From SURF-32 sp964648365 (GTDB taxonomy: Bacteria; Planctomycetota; Phycisphaerae; UBA1845), in assembly GCA_964648365.1 (NCBI GenBank), contig CAZYLK010000060.1:1-29942 (forward strand): a DNA stretch of 29,942 nucleotides, read 5' to 3'. Made by a program: the position numbers and the translations under genes. A model generated the notes under the pieces. It did not search any database, was not told where the DNA came from, and was given only the letters and a program-made list of their open reading frames with translations. Positions 15,033 to 24,239 of this stretch are shown piece after piece; the stretch's first letter is position 1; each line of letters begins with the position of its first letter.

Positions 15033-17381
15033 ATGCAAATGTCCGCCGCCTGGACCCTGACGACCGCCGGCAAACGCCGAAGCAGACAACGCATGAACAA
15101 CTGCCTGACCGATAACGACCTGGACGCCATCATCCGCGGGCGCAACGTACCGGCCGTGGACCGTTCCCGCCTGGATGTGCATCTGTCCACCTGCGGAAAA
15201 TGCCGCGAGGAACTGGCCCGGCGAAGCAGCAGCGCCGTCGGCGTAGACGCCTTTCGCGGCATCCACCGCCCCATCGGCGTCGACGATCCGACCATCGCAA
15301 CTCAGTCGGCCCAGGCGAGCGCCTACCCCGGCTACGAGATCATCTCGAAGATTGGCGAAGGCGGGCAGGGCATCGTCTACAAAGTCCGGCATCAGGGCTT
15401 GGACGTCTTGCGGGCCATGAAAGTACTGGACCGCCCGCTCGGCCCGCAGCGCTACGAAACCGAGGCCCGATTCCGACGCGAGGCCACCGCGGCCGCGCGG
15501 CTCGAGCACCCGAACATCGTGCCGGTGTACGACTTCGGCCAGACGGATCGGTCGCTCTACTACGTGATGAAACTCGTGGAAGGCGAGCCGCTCGATGCGC
15601 TCATCCGCCGCGTGGAGGCCCCGCAAGTCCGCAACGACACGGCCGCGTTTCGGCAGGTCGTCCCCAATGCGACACAGACGACGTATTACCGCCAGGTCGC
15701 CGCCTGGATCGCCGACCTGTGTGACGCGCTGCAACATGCACACGCGGCCGGCGTTCTTCACCGCGACATCAAACCAGCCAACGTCATCATCGACGCCTCC
15801 GCGCGGCCCATGCTGACCGACTTTGGCCTGGCAAAGGACCTCGGCGCCGGCGACGACCTGACGCTGCCCGGCAGCCTCTCCGGCACGCCGGCCTACATGA
15901 GTCCGGAACAGGCCCGCGGCGACGCACCCGATCTGCGCACCGACGTGTATTCGCTCGGGGCCACGCTGTACACGCTTCTGACGTTGCAGCGACCCTTCAA
16001 CGCGCCGCACCCGCAACGCGTCATCGACATGGTCAAGACGGAAGCGCCGCCCGCGCCGGCCGCTGTGGCGAAGGACGTGCCGCCGGGGATTGATGCGGTC
16101 TGCCGACGCGCGATGGAAAAAGACCCGTCGCACCGTTACGCGTCTGCCGCCGACATGGGAACCGCACTGCGTGCGTGGCTCCACGACGACGCAACCGGCG
16201 AGAAGCAGCAGGCGGCAGACCGGGCGAAACCAGAGTCCGCGCCCGGCCAATCGACGGCAACAACAACGGCGCATTCGGATCAAGAACGGAGGCCGTCCAA
16301 CGCGAAGCGGCTCGCCGTGGCCGCCGTCATCGCAGCGCTGCTGGCGGCAGGAGGCTTCGGCGTGTCGCGGCTGATCCCGCGAAGGGCGCCCGTGGCAGCG
16401 CCGAGCCACGTCACCGACGCAAGTTCCAGTGACCAGATGACCCCTGTCCAGCCGGCATCGGACGCCTCCGCGCCGGCAGCAGATTCAACGAGTTCGGCCG
16501 TACCCTTGCCGGAAGAACTCACGGCGCCCGCTTTCGATGAGGACGACGCCGATGCCCAGTCGTCGACCGCGCCGGCCGAGCACGGCACGGCGCCGACCGT
16601 CGCAATCGCCACGGCCTCAGATGATTCTGACGCAGCAGCCGCAACGGGTGCGCCGGTGACTTCGCTCATCGACGTAGCGCCGGACGCGTCGAGCCATCCG
16701 GAAGCGGCCGTGGCAACAGAGGCACCGAACGAGGCGTCGCATCCGTCACAAGACTCCGCGGATGTCGCTGCGGACGAATCGCAAGCCGCTGTCGCCGAGG
16801 CGTCGCCATCCACCGCACGCGCCTGGCCCGTCCGGAAGACGCCGGTCGTCGCGGTCATCGTGATGGAGTCGACCGCGCGCGAGCCGGCGTGGAGCATCGA
16901 CGGGTACTTCCAGGCGGCGCTGAGCGAACGGCTGACCAGGGATGGCTGTGACGTCCGGCCGTTGCAGTTCCGGCTGGAGGGCGAACTCGATCGACTCGCC
17001 GCGATCGACGCGCTATTCGAGGCTCAGACGCATGACGTTCTCGTCTGGGTGCAGGTCGAGGCAACGTACGCCGCGCCCATCCGCTCGGGCGCTTTGGCCG
17101 GGCTGCACAACTGGCGCGCGAGCGTCCGCCTTCAATACGACCTCGTCCCCGTCCAGGAAGGCCGCCCCGCCCGCGACTTCAGCCCCCAGGGCTTCGTACA
17201 CTCGTTCAGCGATCGACAACTCGAGCCAAACCGCCTCGACGATGCCATCACGGCAGCCGGAAAGGATCTCTGCAAGACGATTCACCAAGACTGGATCCAG
17301 GTCTACGCCGCCCTGGCGCAGGAGGATCGGAACGAAGCGCCGCAGGAAGCGTCGCCGCAGACCTCACGCGAGGCGCCGTAG
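15033..17381 (+). CDS. Transmembrane Ser/Thr protein kinase with zinc-finger-like N-terminus
   Basis: This is a eukaryotic-like protein kinase of 782 residues. Residues about 21-65 resemble a putative zinc-finger (zf-HC2-like) segment (DVHLSTCGKCREEL). The kinase domain follows: Gly-loop IGEGGQG (from I107), catalytic K130, H243-R-D-I-K-P-A-N catalytic loop, D263-F-G, and GTPAYMSPEQARGD as activation-segment end. All catalytic residues are present, so it should be active. One membrane helix (about 427-447) leads to a long Ala/Ser/Asp/Pro-rich stalk and a C-terminal domain (about 610-765, VVAVIVMESTAREPAW...) likely outside the cytoplasm. GAGG lies 8 bases before ATG 15033; ATG 15093 is an alternative start. 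The TAG stop lies in the first unit of a 24-bp repeat array. It is divergent from the ComEA-like gene. Confidence 0.93.
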   Translation: MQMSAAWTLTTAGKRRSRQRMNNCLTDNDLDAIIRGRNVPAVDRSRLDVHLSTCGKCREELARRSSSAVGVDAFRGIHRPIGVDDPTIATQSAQASAYPGYEIISKIGEGGQGIVYKVRHQGLDVLRAMKVLDRPLGPQRYETEARFRREATAAARLEHPNIVPVYDFGQTDRSLYYVMKLVEGEPLDALIRRVEAPQVRNDTAAFRQVVPNATQTTYYRQVAAWIADLCDALQHAHAAGVLHRDIKPANVIIDASARPMLTDFGLAKDLGAGDDLTLPGSLSGTPAYMSPEQARGDAPDLRTDVYSLGATLYTLLTLQRPFNAPHPQRVIDMVKTEAPPAPAAVAKDVPPGIDAVCRRAMEKDPSHRYASAADMGTALRAWLHDDATGEKQQAADRAKPESAPGQSTATTTAHSDQERRPSNAKRLAVAAVIAALLAAGGFGVSRLIPRRAPVAAPSHVTDASSSDQMTPVQPASDASAPAADSTSSAVPLPEELTAPAFDEDDADAQSSTAPAEHGTAPTVAIATASDDSDAAAATGAPVTSLIDVAPDASSHPEAAVATEAPNEASHPSQDSADVAADESQAAVAEASPSTARAWPVRKTPVVAVIVMESTAREPAWSIDGYFQAALSERLTRDGCDVRPLQFRLEGELDRLAAIDALFEAQTHDVLVWVQVEATYAAPIRSGALAGLHNWRASVRLQYDLVPVQEGRPARDFSPQGFVHSFSDRQLEPNRLDDAITAAGKDLCKTIHQDWIQVYAALAQEDRNEAPQEASPQTSREAP

Positions 17382-17633
17382 GTGACATCGCACGAGGCGC
17401 CGCAGGTGACATCGCGCGAGGCGCCGTAGGTGACATCGCACGAGGCGCCGCAGGTGACATCGCGCGAGGNNNNNNNNNNNNNNNNNNNNNNNNNNNNNNN
17501 NNNNNNNNNNNNNNNNNNNNNNNNNNNNNNNNNNNNNNNNNNNNNNNNNNNNNNNNNNNNNNNNNNNNNCATCGCACGAGGCGCCGCAGGTGACATCGCG
17601 CGAGGCGCCGTAGGTGACATCGCAGGAGGCGCC
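17370..17633. repeat. 24-bp tandem repeat array overlapping the kinase stop codon, with a 100-N gap
   Basis: Units of 24 bp begin GAGGCGCCGYAGGTGACATC. Four full units are visible before the gap (17370-17465) and two after it (17578-17625). Two variants alternate (TAG...CAC and CAG...CGC), giving a 48-bp higher-order period. The array begins within the last codons of the kinase (SREAP-stop). In the kinase frame, every other unit carries TAG. The N gap (17470-17569) is probably a collapsed array, so its true copy number is unknown. Long minus-strand open frames here are by-products of the repeat. Confidence 0.95.
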
Positions 17634-17738
17634 AGAGAAGGATCTTGGGGGGGGCGCAGGAGGTATTCCGAGAAGTAATATGCGGAACTGCGACCAGCAT
17701 CCGCGCGCCGGCAACCCCTGTTGGGTGACAAGGCCAAC

Positions 17739-17812
17739 TGGGCGATGCAGGGCTCGAACCTGCGACCTCCTGCTTGTAAGGCAGGCGCTCTGGCCAACTG
17801 AGCTAATCGCCC
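17739..17812 (-). tRNA. tRNA-Val (anticodon UAC)
   Basis: On the minus strand the sequence forms a full cloverleaf of 74 nt. The acceptor stem is GGGCGAT/ATCGCCC with discriminator A. The D-arm is TAGCTCAGTTGGCCAGAGC. The anticodon stem CCTGC/GCAGG encloses loop CTTACAA, giving anticodon UAC. The variable loop is short, and the T-arm is GCAGGTTCGAGCCCTGC. CCA is not encoded. The plus-strand reading TGCAGGGCTCGAACCTGCGA is the usual reversed T-arm signature. It stands alone between repeat arrays. Confidence 0.97.
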
Positions 17813-17924
17813 GAGTGGATCGGGATCGGCAAGGGCCGGGCAGGTTTGAGTGTAGCATCGGCGGGAAGTGGATGCCACGGCTGGAAACGGACACGCCTGA
17901 GACGGCGTGAAACGGTGTGGACAG

Positions 17925-18080
17925 TCATGAAGCGGCCTGGAACCGTCACGGGGCGACCTGAACCGTCATAGACCGGCCAAGGACCAGCAGAGCCAACTAG
18001 AACCAGCATGAAACGGCCAGGGGCCAGCAGAGCCCAACTAGAACCAGCATGAGCCGGCTTGAGCCGATCTGAACCGATTG
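17925..18080. repeat. Degenerate 20-22-bp tandem repeats (41-bp higher order) beside tRNA-Val
   Basis: About eight loosely related units follow one another, of the type ACCGTCATGAAGCGGCCTGG / ACCAGCATGAAACGGCCAGG. Two of them form a nearly exact 41-bp repeat (about 17968-18048, sharing CAGCAGAGCC and AACTAGAACCAGCATGA). The block lies just upstream (5') of the minus-strand tRNA gene. It codes for nothing convincing. Confidence 0.7.
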
Positions 18081-18595
18081 CGCGACGAACGCGGCTGAAC
18101 TGAGCACGCGCCCCGCCAGGCATGTGACGGTGGGATCCCGCCGGTTGTGGGGCGAAGCCACGACTGGTCCGGCTTTCCAGGCCCCGCCCCTCGGGTGGAA
18201 GCACGTCGTTGAAGCGGCGGCCCGCCCGGAGGCCGCGGCGGCGAACCGGATCGCGCCCCCGGCGGAGCGAGGCGTCTACGGAGCAGGCGCGTCCCGCTCG
18301 GGCGAGACCCTGAGCCGGTGCCGCATGGTACCGCATTGAACGGCGGGTCGCCGGAAGCGTCCTGCACTCGCCTGAACCAGAGCCTGCGACAGTTGAACCG
18401 CGGACGATTTCGATCGGTGGTAGGCCCGCCCGGCTCGGGACGATAGCATCACCGTCGGCCCGGCCGGACGCGGCGTCAGAATTCCAGCATTCGCTACCGC
18501 CGGCACCGAGCGACGTCCGTCTCATTAGGTAACGACGCGCCTCGCGGGGACAGGGAAGCGCTGAGGATCGAGGTGGCAGCGGGAGTTAAGACGGC
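18081..18595. other. Intergenic region upstream of the zinc-ribbon gene
   Basis: No gene is supported. Minus-strand open frames running through this stretch also run through the tRNA and the repeats and have no domain or ribosome binding site. The last bases contain GGGAG (18581-18585), which serves the downstream gene. Confidence 0.55.
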
Positions 18596-19603
18596 GTGTC
18601 GGATGATCACCGGGGGCCTCAGTGGGATCTGATTCCGTTCGCGGTGTCGTGTCCTCGCTGCGCGCTGGATCTGCGCGGTGCGAAGGGCGCAACCTGTCCG
18701 ATCTGTTCGCTGCAGCTTGACTGGGACGCGCTGGCGCCGATCGAGCACCTGCGATGCCCGGAGTGTGACTACCGGCTGGCAGGACTGTCGTCTCGGCGGT
18801 GTCCGGAATGCGGGAACGGCTTTTCGTGGGCGGCGCTGATTGAGCAGCACCATCAGCAGCGGATGGGGCTGCTCGAGTGCCAGCCCTCCGGCCGGGGCGT
18901 GGCGGCCGCCGCCCGGGCCTGGCGAGCGGCCATGTTGCCGTCACGGCTGTGGCGACGGTTGGATCTTCACACGGTCCCGTCGATTCGAAGCCTGCTGGGC
19001 GTTGCGCTGGCGACGGCCTGCCTCTTTGCCTTGCTCACGCCGCTGTGCCTGGCGCTGACGGCCGGAATCCTGCCGCACGTCGCTCGCCCGGATCGCGACG
19101 GCCGGGTCTACTGGCAGGCGGCCGGCAACCCGCTGCACCGCATGACCGCGGCCGCGGGCGATCCGCTGGCCAGCGCCGTGGTGATCGGGGGGGGGCTGTG
19201 GATGGCCGGCAGCCTGGCGGCGCTGCTGGTCTTCGCGCACTCCATGCGGCGTTACCGCGTGCGCGCGGCGCAGGTCGTGCGCGTGTGGTTCTACGCCTGC
19301 GTCGCCATGCTGCCCATCCTGCCGCCGCTTTTTGCGTTCTGCTGCATCGCGGACGCAGCGGCCGGGTTTCCACTACGCTTCAACCTGATCTTCACCATTG
19401 CGGCCGTCGCGATCGTCGCACGGGCCGCCTGGTCCATCCACCTCGCCTACCGGCACTACCTGAGGATGGACCGCAGCCCGGCCGTCGCCGTCTGCGCCCA
19501 GCTCGTCGCCGTTCTGGCTGCGGCCGCGGCGGGCGATCTGATCGTGCCGTCGTACGTCGTCGCCGCGATGTACGCGCTGACGGACTTCCAGGCGGGGTGG
19601 TGA
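18596..19603 (+). CDS. Zinc-ribbon membrane protein
   Basis: The product is 335 residues, starting at GTG 18596 with GGGAG 10 bases upstream. The N-terminus carries two pairs of CxxC knuckles: C19-C22 with C34-C37 (CPRC/CPIC) and C54-C57 with C69-C72 (CPEC/CPEC), so two zinc ribbons are likely. After a helical stretch (about 73-128), five hydrophobic segments are seen: about 133-158, 191-215, 227-251, 262-284 and 296-326. No enzyme motif was recognised. Proteins with a short cytosolic zinc ribbon followed by several membrane helices are common in planctomycetes and are mostly uncharacterised. A G9 tract (19187-19195) encodes three Gly in segment 2. The neighbours give no clear clue. Confidence 0.82.
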   Translation: MSDDHRGPQWDLIPFAVSCPRCALDLRGAKGATCPICSLQLDWDALAPIEHLRCPECDYRLAGLSSRRCPECGNGFSWAALIEQHHQQRMGLLECQPSGRGVAAAARAWRAAMLPSRLWRRLDLHTVPSIRSLLGVALATACLFALLTPLCLALTAGILPHVARPDRDGRVYWQAAGNPLHRMTAAAGDPLASAVVIGGGLWMAGSLAALLVFAHSMRRYRVRAAQVVRVWFYACVAMLPILPPLFAFCCIADAAAGFPLRFNLIFTIAAVAIVARAAWSIHLAYRHYLRMDRSPAVAVCAQLVAVLAAAAAGDLIVPSYVVAAMYALTDFQAGW

Positions 19604-19653
19604 TTGCGTAGCGGCTCTTGATCGGAATTCGAGGTGTGTCAGCGCCGCGTCGC

Positions 19654-21762
19654 TCAACAACCCGCTTCCAGCGCGCAAACGCGGACAATGTGTTCGCCCG
19701 CCGCCTGCGCCGTGTACTTCACCCGCGCCTTGCCGCCTTCGTTGGCGATGACTTCGATCGGATCGCGACTGTCAATCGTAAACGTCACTTCCGCGCCCGG
19801 CGTGGCACGTTTCAAGTGTGCGACGACACGCTTGCCTTCCTTGCGGCACTTTGCCGAGAGGCGAACGTCGGCGCCGCAGTCGAGTTCGCCTTGAAAGGGG
19901 TTGCCGGCCAGCACGGAGGTGGCGTCGTCGCGCGTGTAGGACAGAAGCGTTCCGTCCGGCGAGAATTTTACGGACCGAACCTTTTCATGCGTCTCGTCTT
20001 TGTAGGCCTTCAAGAGCGCCCCGTCTGAAACCCGCCAGAGCTTGACGCCGCCGTCCTGCCCACCCGCACCGGACACGAGTGCGCGTCCGTCCGGCGAGAA
20101 CGCCACGGACGGGATGCCGCCCGAGTGCGCCACCCAGCTTCGCACCGGCTCACCGTTTGACGCCCGCCACAGGGTGATCGTCCGGTTGCCGCCGCCCGCC
20201 AGCATCTGCCCGTCGGGCGACCATGCAATCGACTGCAGCACGCTGCCGTCTCCAACGATGGTCCGAATCAGCGTGCCGTCGGAAACGCGCCACAGCCAGA
20301 TCTGTTCCGGGCTGGCGCCGGCCGTCGCCAGGATTTCGCCGCCCGGCGAAAAAGCGGCAGCGAGCATCTCGTAGTACTCCCACACCGCCAGCGTCTGTAG
20401 GCGGCGGCCGTCCGACACGCGCCAAAGCCCGGCCGTGTTTCCGCCGGCCGCCGCGATCAGGTTTCCGTCGGGCGAAAAAGTGACGCCGATGCTGCGCTCG
20501 TCGGCCTGAATCGTCAGCAGGCGCTCGCCGTCGTCGATGCGCCAGATCGCGATGTTGCCCTGGCCGTCACTGGCCGCGAGCGTTGCGTCGTCGGGGGCGA
20601 TGTCTATCGAATACGGGTAGTGGCCGTCCGTGTTCAACGTGCGGATCAGCCGGCCATCATCAACCCGGCGCAGTTCGATCGCGCGCGTGTAGCCGGCATT
20701 GGCGACGAAGTGCCCGTCCGACGAGAACGCGGTGTCAAAGACGACGCCGGTGTGCGCGGCCGTCAGAGCTTGAAGCGGATGCCGTCCCGTCGACCGCCAG
20801 AGCAAAACCGTTGCATCGTCGCTGCCCGAGACCAGCCTTGTGCCGTCCGGGGAGAACGCGACGGCGTTGACCGGTCCCCGGTGACCTTTGAGCACGCGCA
20901 GCGGCGTGCCATCCGACACGCGCCACATCTCGATCCAGTTGTGGAACCCGGCGGCGGCAAGTGTCGTTCCATCCGGCGAAAAGGCGACGGAGTGGATGAA
21001 GTCGACCCGGCCGGTCATGCTCCGGATCAGTTCACCGTCCTCGACCCGCCACAGCTTGATGGCCGCGTCGTAGCCGCCTCCTGAGGCGAGCATCCGCCCG
21101 TCCGGCGAAAAAGCGACCGATCGGACGTTGAACGAATGCCCGGGTAGCGTACGCAGCAACCGGCCATCCGATACCTGCCAGAGCTTGATGCCGTGGTCAT
21201 AGCTGCCGGATGCGAGCGTCTGCCCGTCCGGCGAGAACGCAACGGAGTAGACGGTTCGGGCGTGACCCTCAAGCGTGCGGATCGGCGTACCGTCCACCAG
21301 ACGCCAGAGCACAATGGTCGCATCTTCGCTGCCCGACGCCAGAATCTGTCCATCTGGCGAAAAAGCCAACGAATGGACGGAGTCACCGTGCCGGCGCAGC
21401 GTCCTGAGCAACGCTCCGTCCGACGCGCGCCACAGTTTGACGGAATTGTCGGTCTGGCTGCCGGAGGCCACGACCTGTCCATCTGGAGAGAACCCCACGC
21501 AACTGATGTAGCCCACCGGATCCATCAGCGTTCGTTCCAGCGATCCGTCTGAACTCCGCCACAGTTTGATCGTTTTGTCGCCGCTGGTGGACGCGATCCA
21601 CTCTCCGTCCGGCGAGTACGCAACCGAACTGACGGACTTTGCATGCCCCCCCGCCATCCAGACGATGTCCGGACGTTCTCCGGCTGTGGCGACTGAGGCG
21701 ACCAACGCGACCACGGCCGCAGCCGCCGTCATTCTCCGATCAACCGTTCTGGATGTGTTCAT
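19654..21762 (-). CDS. Secreted protein with about 14 WD40 repeats and C-terminal Cys domain, copy 1
   Basis: The start is ATG 21762: GGAG lies 7 bases before it and a signal peptide follows (MNTSRTVDRRMTAAAAVVALVASVATAGERPD). The product has 702 residues. About 14 WD40 units of about 42 residues fill residues 33-620, with repeated SVAFSPDGxxLASGSxDxTIKLWRVSDG, which suggests two seven-bladed propellers. The last 80 residues are a separate domain (CGADVRLSAKCRKEGKRVVA...EVTFTID...GGKARVKYT...HIVRVCALEAGC) shared with the next gene. WD40 propellers bind peptides or proteins; no enzymatic domain is present. The signal peptide places it outside the cytoplasm, unusual for WD40 proteins but common in planctomycetes. 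It follows copy 2 after 103 bp on the same strand, so the two may be co-transcribed. Confidence 0.9.
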   Translation of the reverse strand: MNTSRTVDRRMTAAAAVVALVASVATAGERPDIVWMAGGHAKSVSSVAYSPDGEWIASTSGDKTIKLWRSSDGSLERTLMDPVGYISCVGFSPDGQVVASGSQTDNSVKLWRASDGALLRTLRRHGDSVHSLAFSPDGQILASGSEDATIVLWRLVDGTPIRTLEGHARTVYSVAFSPDGQTLASGSYDHGIKLWQVSDGRLLRTLPGHSFNVRSVAFSPDGRMLASGGGYDAAIKLWRVEDGELIRSMTGRVDFIHSVAFSPDGTTLAAAGFHNWIEMWRVSDGTPLRVLKGHRGPVNAVAFSPDGTRLVSGSDDATVLLWRSTGRHPLQALTAAHTGVVFDTAFSSDGHFVANAGYTRAIELRRVDDGRLIRTLNTDGHYPYSIDIAPDDATLAASDGQGNIAIWRIDDGERLLTIQADERSIGVTFSPDGNLIAAAGGNTAGLWRVSDGRRLQTLAVWEYYEMLAAAFSPGGEILATAGASPEQIWLWRVSDGTLIRTIVGDGSVLQSIAWSPDGQMLAGGGNRTITLWRASNGEPVRSWVAHSGGIPSVAFSPDGRALVSGAGGQDGGVKLWRVSDGALLKAYKDETHEKVRSVKFSPDGTLLSYTRDDATSVLAGNPFQGELDCGADVRLSAKCRKEGKRVVAHLKRATPGAEVTFTIDSRDPIEVIANEGGKARVKYTAQAAGEHIVRVCALEAGC

Positions 21763-21865
21763 TCGGTGCTCCAACGTGAGCTGTGACCCTGTCCGTTCGT
21801 CTCCAGGCGCAGCCCCGGACGGCCATTCTCTCGCGCGTTCGCCAGGCCGCGCGAGCCCGCGCCGC

Positions 21866-23977
21866 TCAGCACGGCGACTCCAGCGCACACACACGCACCG
21901 TGTGGGATACCGCTTCCTGGCGGGTGTACGTCACCTTTGCCTTCCCGCGTTCGTTGGCGATCTGGTCGATCGCCTGCCGGCTGTCGAGGGTGAAGGTCAA
22001 GGCCGCGCCGGCCTTGGCGCCTTTGAGGCGGGCGATGACTCGAGCTCCGCCGTTCTTGCATCGGGTGCTCAAGTTCGCACGCCGGCCGCACTCCGTTTCT
22101 CCCTGAAACGGGTTGGCGGCGACGACCACCGTCCCATCTTCGCGCGAGTAGCCGAAGGTCCGTCCGTCAGGTGAGAATCGAATCGAACTGACGCTGCCCG
22201 CTTCCCGATCGTACGTCTGCAGCAGCGACCAGTCTGACACGCGCCACAGCCTGATGGTCCTGTCCCCGATGCCGCCGGCCGACAGCATGGTTCGCCCGTC
22301 CGGCGAAAAGGCCAGCGATTGCACGGCGTCGGTGTGAACCCGAAGCGCCTTCAGCCGCTTGCGATTGGAGACTTTCCAGATGCGAATCACGCCATCGTAG
22401 TCTCCGGCCGCAAGGATCGCTCCGTCCGGCGAGAGGGCCAGCGAATTGAGCGGGGCGCCGGGGCTGACGATTCGCCCGATCTTCTCGCCGTCGGAGACGC
22501 GCCAAAAGTTGATGACCTGGTCGTCATGGCCGCCGCCGTCAATCAGCGTCTGCCCGTCGGGCGTGAACAGCATGGGACACGCGATGTAATGGTCACCGCT
22601 GTGAACCGTCCGCAGCAGTTCCCCATCGGGCACGCTCCAGAAGCTGGTCTTGTTGTTGACGTCGGTCCACGCCAGCGTCTGACCGTCCGGCGAAAAGGCC
22701 ATGGACCTGATTCGTCGCGTCGCGATGGTGCGCAGCCGCTTACCGCTGGCCGGATCCCAGAGTTCAACGCCATAGTCGTGTCCGACGGCGAGTATCCGAC
22801 CGTCAGGGGATAGCTCGCTGGCCCCGACGCAACAATGCGCGCCGGTGAAGATCGTCCGAAGCGGCAAACCGTCAGAAGCACGCCAGATCTTCGCGGTCCC
22901 TTGCTCTTCGCAGGTCGCGATCGTCTGCCCGTCCGGCCAGTAGGAGAACCCCACCAGGGAGGAGCTGTGACTCAGAAATGTCCGCACAGGTTTCCAGGCG
23001 GCCGGATGCCACGTGATGATCTGCTCATAGTGGCTGGAAGTGAGTGCCCCGCTCTTAGGTGAGAAGGTCAGGGATAGGACGCGCCCTCCGGATGCCTCGA
23101 TCGATGCTTCGAGAGAGCCATTCGACGCCCGCCAGACACTGATCGAACTGCCATCGCCTGCGGTCGCAACCCAGTTTCCGTCGGGTGAGAATGCCAGCGC
23201 GGAATTGAACGTCGGGCCGCTTACGAGTGTGTGGAGGAGTTCGCCGTCGGCAAGCCGCCACAATCGCGCCGTGCCATCATTAGCGCGTGACGCCAGGGTT
23301 CGACCATCCGGACTGAACGCGAGCCGCCTCACCTGGTCGGTGTGCCCTTCGAGCGTCGTGATCCGCTCCCCGTCGTAGACGCGCCAGAGGCTGACACCGC
23401 CGTCGCTCAGACCGGCCGCCAGCATCCGACCATCCCGAGAGATGGCCACGCTAAGGACTCGGTCGCGATCCTCAACTGTGCGTACCAGCAGCCCGTCCGC
23501 CACTCGCCAGTACCGCACGGTTCCGTCGCGATGTCCCGTGATAAGGAACTGCCCCCCGGGCTCGAACACCACGGCGTTGAAATCCGCTACCCGTGGCGCC
23601 GGGATCCAGAGAATTACTTCACCGTCCGCCACACGCCGCAACTCGACGCCGTCACCCCCGAGCGCGACAGCCAGAAGCTGACCGTCCGGAGAGAACGCGA
23701 TGCCCTCCGGGCCGTAATCGGGGATAAAGAGCGTCCGCAACAGCCGACCGTCGGAAGACTGCCACAACTTCACCGTGTAATCGTCGCCGGACGTCGCGAG
23801 CATCTGGCCGTCGGGCGAGTACGCAACGTAGACGCCCCTGTTGTGCCCGCCCGCCCACCACTCGATCTCTGGCGGGGCTTGAGCCAAGCTCGTCGGCGCC
23901 TGCACAAACCCGAGCGCCCACACGTACATAGCTGAACCGACCAAACGGAAACCTGACACCCTGAACCCTCTCGACAT
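21866..23977 (-). CDS. Secreted protein with about 14 WD40 repeats and C-terminal Cys domain, copy 2
   Basis: ATG 23977 has GGGAG 8 bases upstream and is followed by a signal peptide (MSRGFRVSGF...VQAPTSLAQAPPE). The 703-residue product parallels the adjacent copy 1: about 14 WD40 units (YSPDGQMLATSGDDYTVKLW, AFSPDGRTLASRANDGTARL, and so on), then NPFQGETECG and an 80-residue C-terminal domain with Cys near its start and end (CGRRANLSTRCKNGGARVIA...TFTLDSRQ...RGKAKVTYT...HTVRVCALESPC). The WD40 units are more diverged than in copy 1, although the total number is the same. It is first in a probable two-gene minus-strand unit, divergent from the sigma-factor gene at 24414. The binding partner is unknown. 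Confidence 0.9.
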   Translation of the reverse strand: MSRGFRVSGFRLVGSAMYVWALGFVQAPTSLAQAPPEIEWWAGGHNRGVYVAYSPDGQMLATSGDDYTVKLWQSSDGRLLRTLFIPDYGPEGIAFSPDGQLLAVALGGDGVELRRVADGEVILWIPAPRVADFNAVVFEPGGQFLITGHRDGTVRYWRVADGLLVRTVEDRDRVLSVAISRDGRMLAAGLSDGGVSLWRVYDGERITTLEGHTDQVRRLAFSPDGRTLASRANDGTARLWRLADGELLHTLVSGPTFNSALAFSPDGNWVATAGDGSSISVWRASNGSLEASIEASGGRVLSLTFSPKSGALTSSHYEQIITWHPAAWKPVRTFLSHSSSLVGFSYWPDGQTIATCEEQGTAKIWRASDGLPLRTIFTGAHCCVGASELSPDGRILAVGHDYGVELWDPASGKRLRTIATRRIRSMAFSPDGQTLAWTDVNNKTSFWSVPDGELLRTVHSGDHYIACPMLFTPDGQTLIDGGGHDDQVINFWRVSDGEKIGRIVSPGAPLNSLALSPDGAILAAGDYDGVIRIWKVSNRKRLKALRVHTDAVQSLAFSPDGRTMLSAGGIGDRTIRLWRVSDWSLLQTYDREAGSVSSIRFSPDGRTFGYSREDGTVVVAANPFQGETECGRRANLSTRCKNGGARVIARLKGAKAGAALTFTLDSRQAIDQIANERGKAKVTYTRQEAVSHTVRVCALESPC

Positions 23978-24239
23978 CGCAAATCTCCCAATTGCCCGCC
24001 CGTGACGACCATCCCGCGCCAGGTCACGCCCTGCACGACTTGCTCGATCCTGCCAACTTCACGACCACCACTGCGCGGCCGTGACAATCCACGTGCCACG
24101 CCACGCCCATGCACCGCGTATCGCCGGGCGGCGACGAAAGTCACACGGCTCGCCGTTCCGCCTCGGTCTCCATCGCCGGGACCGGCGCGGGATCCTCAAA
24201 TAACCAGACGCTGGAGTAGGGCCGACGGCGGTGTATTAT
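23978..24239. other. Divergent intergenic region between WD40 copy 2 and the sigma-factor leader
   Basis: No gene is supported. The region must carry the minus-strand promoter for the WD40 pair and probably a plus-strand promoter. TATTAT at 24234-24239 is the only -10-like word in a GC-rich context; the CTGGAG 17 bp upstream of it is a poor -35. This promoter reading is a guess. Confidence 0.4.

Noticed and set aside
17370..17633. Possible CRISPR array
   Set aside because: The units are directly adjacent with no variable spacers, and no cas genes are present.
17248..17894. Three overlapping minus-strand open frames of 150-191 codons
   Set aside because: They arise from the 24-bp repeat array, run through 100 N and the tRNA, and have repetitive PRAMSPTA-type translations with no start signal.
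17803..18525. Minus-strand open frame of 240 codons
   Set aside because: It overlaps the tRNA, contains the degenerate repeats, and shows no domain and no ribosome binding site.
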